From the NCBI RefSeq assembly GCF_024220585.1, contig NZ_JAMXKF010000008.1, forward strand, positions 186,001 to 250,000: 64,000 nt of DNA, in the 5' to 3' direction. The translations under genes and the position numbers were made by a program. Under the pieces are notes generated by a model. It was not told the DNA's origin. It searched no databases and saw only the letters and a list, made by a program, of their open reading frames with translations. Numbering within the stretch: position 1 is the stretch's first letter; each line of letters starts with the position of its first letter. This document shows, one piece after another, positions 62,028 to 64,000 of the stretch. Source of the stretch: Dyadobacter diqingensis (GTDB taxonomy: Bacteria; Bacteroidota; Bacteroidia; Cytophagales; Spirosomataceae).

Positions 62028-62245
62028 AAAAATACTACTTCCGTTTTTCCTGGACAAATAACATATTTGCCCATTCACTCTCTATTTTCGTTAGTTTATC
62101 ATTTTTTTGTTTAAAACTAATCTCATTATCACTTGTTTTGCGGTGGAATTAAATCCCGCCTAAATTTTATCTTCAGTTGTACATGGGGGTAAACGCAGGG
62201 ACGGTTGTCATGGGAATAGGAAAAGTTCAATTTATATACCGGGTG

Positions 62246-62253
62246 TAAATTTG
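62246..62253 (+). promoter_or_regulatory. -7 box of the TonB-dependent receptor gene
   Basis: TAAATTTG matches TAnnTTTG, about 38 bp before the ATG. No clear -33 TTG. The 263-bp gap 62028-62290 otherwise shows no gene. Confidence 0.48.
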
Positions 62254-62290
62254 CGCTTTCTGCCCTTTTAATTATTTACCAAATTTTAGC

Positions 62291-64000
62291 ATGAAAAATA
62301 AAATACACAAAAAATGGTTCGGGCTTTTGCTGGTGTTATTTAGTTTGTCGGCATCGGCGCAAAGCAAACACACGGTGAGCGGTTATGTGAAGGATCATTC
62401 TAATGGTGAAGGTTTGATCGGTGTTTCGGTATATGTCCGGGAAGCGGAAACCGGTGTGGTGACGAATCCTTACGGGTTCTTTTCGCTGACACTTCCAGCC
62501 GGAAATTATACATTGGTTTATACCTATATGGGTTATCAGCGGGTTGAAAAACCATTGGCACTTAATTCAGATCAGCGGATTGATATCGAGATGTCTGACG
62601 AAAGCCAGAACCTTAAAGAGGTAACGATCTCGACCCGGAAGGAAGATGAAAACGTCCGGAGCATCGAAATGTCGGTCAATAAGGTGGAAATGAAAACCAT
62701 CAAAAAAATGCCGGCACTTTTGGGAGAGGTTGATTTGATCAGGAGTATTCAATTGCTGCCCGGTGTGACCACGGTTGGTGAAGGTGCCTCCGGTTTCAAC
62801 GTTCGTGGCGGAGATATTTCTCAAAACCTGGTTTTGCTCGATGAAGCACCGGTTTACAACTCCTCTCACTTATTTGGTTTCTTCTCGGTTTTCAACCCCG
62901 ACGCCGTGAAAGACGTGAAGCTGATTAAAGGCGGTATTCCTGCGCAGTACGGTGGTCGGATTTCTTCAATCCTGGATGTGCGTATGAAAGAAGGAAACGC
63001 GAAAAAGCGTGAAATTAACGGTGGTATCGGTTCTATTTTCTCCCGTCTTACCTATGAGCAGCCTTTCGCGAAAGGAAAAGGATCATTTATTGTGGCAGGA
63101 CGTCGTTCTTATATTGACATTCTTGCAAAACCTTTCCTGAATAAAGACTTAAAAGATTCGAAGTTTAATTTTTATGACCTTACCGCGAAAGTAAACTATC
63201 GTCTGGGAAATAAGGATACGTTCTACGCGTCGGGATACTTTGGTAAAGATGTTTTTGGTGGTGGTGATTTTGGTTTTGGATGGGGCAATGCTACGGCAAC
63301 CGCGCGTTGGAACCACATTTTCTCAAACAAGCTTTTCATGAATTTGACAGGTTATTATAGTAATTACGATTATAACCTTGGTCAGAATGAAAATGATAAA
63401 AATGCGAAAGACCGGTTTGTGTGGAATTCGAAGATCATCAGCAAGAGTATCAAGCCTGATTTTACATATTATATCACACCAAATAACCAGCTGACTTTTG
63501 GCGGCCAGTATATCAATTATGATTCTCGCCCTGGAAAAGCCACTGCGGTATCGGAAGGTGAAGGACTAAACCTTGACTTACCTACACGTCACGCAGACGA
63601 ATCGGCCTTGTACATTGCCAACGAACAAAAGTTAACGGATAAGATTTCTTTACAATACGGTATCCGTTACTCTTATTACCGCAGCCTTGGCCCTGGTATT
63701 GAGTATGCTTACGGAGACACGACGGCAGGTATCAGAAAGCTGCCGATTTTGCCAGGAAAAGAATACAAAAGTGGTGATGTGATAAAAAGTTACGGAAACT
63801 GGGAGCCTCGTTTTGCAGTCAACATCGGGTTGAATTCAACCACTTCTTTGAAGGTGAGTTACAACCGGATGTCGCAATACCTGCATTTGCTTTCTAACAC
63901 CGCCGCGAGTTCGCCTTTGGACGTCTGGACGCTTAGTTCTTCCAACATAAAGCCGGAGCTTGCTGATCAGGTTGCCCTGGGCTGGTTCCAGAACTTCAAG
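62291..64000 (+). CDS. TonB-dependent receptor with carboxypeptidase-like N-terminal domain (5' part)
   Basis: At least 570 codons, open at the right edge. Sec signal (WFGLLLVLFSLSASAQ), then a carboxypeptidase-D regulatory-like domain (HTVSGYVKDHSNGEGLIGVS, GFFSLTLPAGNYTL), a TonB-box-like NLKEVTIST, plug domain (LLPGVTTVGEGASGFNVRGG, ILDVRMKEGN) and the first beta-barrel strands (GFGWGNATATARWNHIFSN). Large Bacteroidota TonB receptors of this type import siderophores, glycans or other ligands; no SusD partner is visible before the edge. Ligand unknown. Confidence 0.95.
   Translation, partial: MKNKIHKKWFGLLLVLFSLSASAQSKHTVSGYVKDHSNGEGLIGVSVYVREAETGVVTNPYGFFSLTLPAGNYTLVYTYMGYQRVEKPLALNSDQRIDIEMSDESQNLKEVTISTRKEDENVRSIEMSVNKVEMKTIKKMPALLGEVDLIRSIQLLPGVTTVGEGASGFNVRGGDISQNLVLLDEAPVYNSSHLFGFFSVFNPDAVKDVKLIKGGIPAQYGGRISSILDVRMKEGNAKKREINGGIGSIFSRLTYEQPFAKGKGSFIVAGRRSYIDILAKPFLNKDLKDSKFNFYDLTAKVNYRLGNKDTFYASGYFGKDVFGGGDFGFGWGNATATARWNHIFSNKLFMNLTGYYSNYDYNLGQNENDKNAKDRFVWNSKIISKSIKPDFTYYITPNNQLTFGGQYINYDSRPGKATAVSEGEGLNLDLPTRHADESALYIANEQKLTDKISLQYGIRYSYYRSLGPGIEYAYGDTTAGIRKLPILPGKEYKSGDVIKSYGNWEPRFAVNIGLNSTTSLKVSYNRMSQYLHLLSNTAASSPLDVWTLSSSNIKPELADQVALGWFQNFK

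Overview
The window reads as a chromosomal segment of a Bacteroidota bacterium, most likely a Cytophagales/Spirosomaceae relative such as Dyadobacter. This genus call is an inference from protein style, not a database result. The supporting signs are promoters of the Bacteroidota type (TAnnTTTG -7 boxes before rpmB, secA, fadE and others), almost no Shine-Dalgarno sequences, a TonB-dependent receptor with a carboxypeptidase-like N-terminal domain, BshC (bacillithiol), a bacterial alpha-2-macroglobulin lipoprotein, a long IspH, and many lipoproteins and ECF sigma factors. No tRNA, rRNA, CRISPR array, prophage or complete insertion sequence was recognised.

Layout. 0-2 kb: start of the division/cell-wall (dcw) cluster on the minus strand (rsmH, ftsL-like, start of ftsI), interrupted by a repeat-bearing gap. 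2-6.3 kb: exported thioredoxin-like lipoprotein, then a MarR regulator with a FadN-type beta-oxidation enzyme. 6.3-13.2 kb: small matrixin-like protease, Rrf2 regulator, and a glycan block (two GT-C membrane glycosyltransferases, one GT2, one sugar-nucleotide epimerase). 13.3-17.1 kb: minus-strand operon with a small CxxC peptide gene, a DUF692/MNIO enzyme, a DUF2063-like partner and an M3 oligopeptidase, which I read as a RiPP-type biosynthetic cluster. 17.4-23.4 kb: divergent plus-strand operon with an ECF sigma factor, a TPR membrane protein (probable anti-sigma), a subtilisin-like protease without a signal peptide, and an exported TPR-CHAT caspase-like protease. 23.4-29.1 kb: dicarboxylate symporter and a heme uptake operon (small CNCC protein, HmuT, HmuU, HmuV, HmuS). 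29.1-36.4 kb: a mirrored repeat element, alpha-2-macroglobulin and IspH. 36.7-40.5 kb: sigma/anti-sigma/DUF4097 operon and BshC. 40.9-46.4 kb: FadE and FadA with two envelope glycosyltransferases between them. 46.5-64 kb: mostly housekeeping genes (PspC, DUF4139 protein, SecA, Psd, rhomboid, polyprenyl synthase, aminotransferase IV, ThiL, cytochrome b5-like protein, BadF-type kinase, two-component pair, L28, FolK) and the 5' part of a TonB-dependent receptor.

How the genes work together. (1) The beta-oxidation genes lie in three places (marR-fadN at 3.4-6.3 kb, fadE at 41-42.7 kb, fadA at 45-46.4 kb), but each promoter carries the same near-perfect palindrome, AGTATGC-NN-GCATACT. That points to one regulon controlled by the MarR protein. 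(2) Two unusual operons diverge from a shared 310-bp region at 17.1-17.4 kb: the MNIO/RiPP-like cluster and the sigma-TPR-subtilase-CHAT cluster. These are the best candidates for an undescribed system. (3) The heme operon has a strong promoter whose upstream element is overlapped by an inverted repeat that looks like an iron/heme operator.
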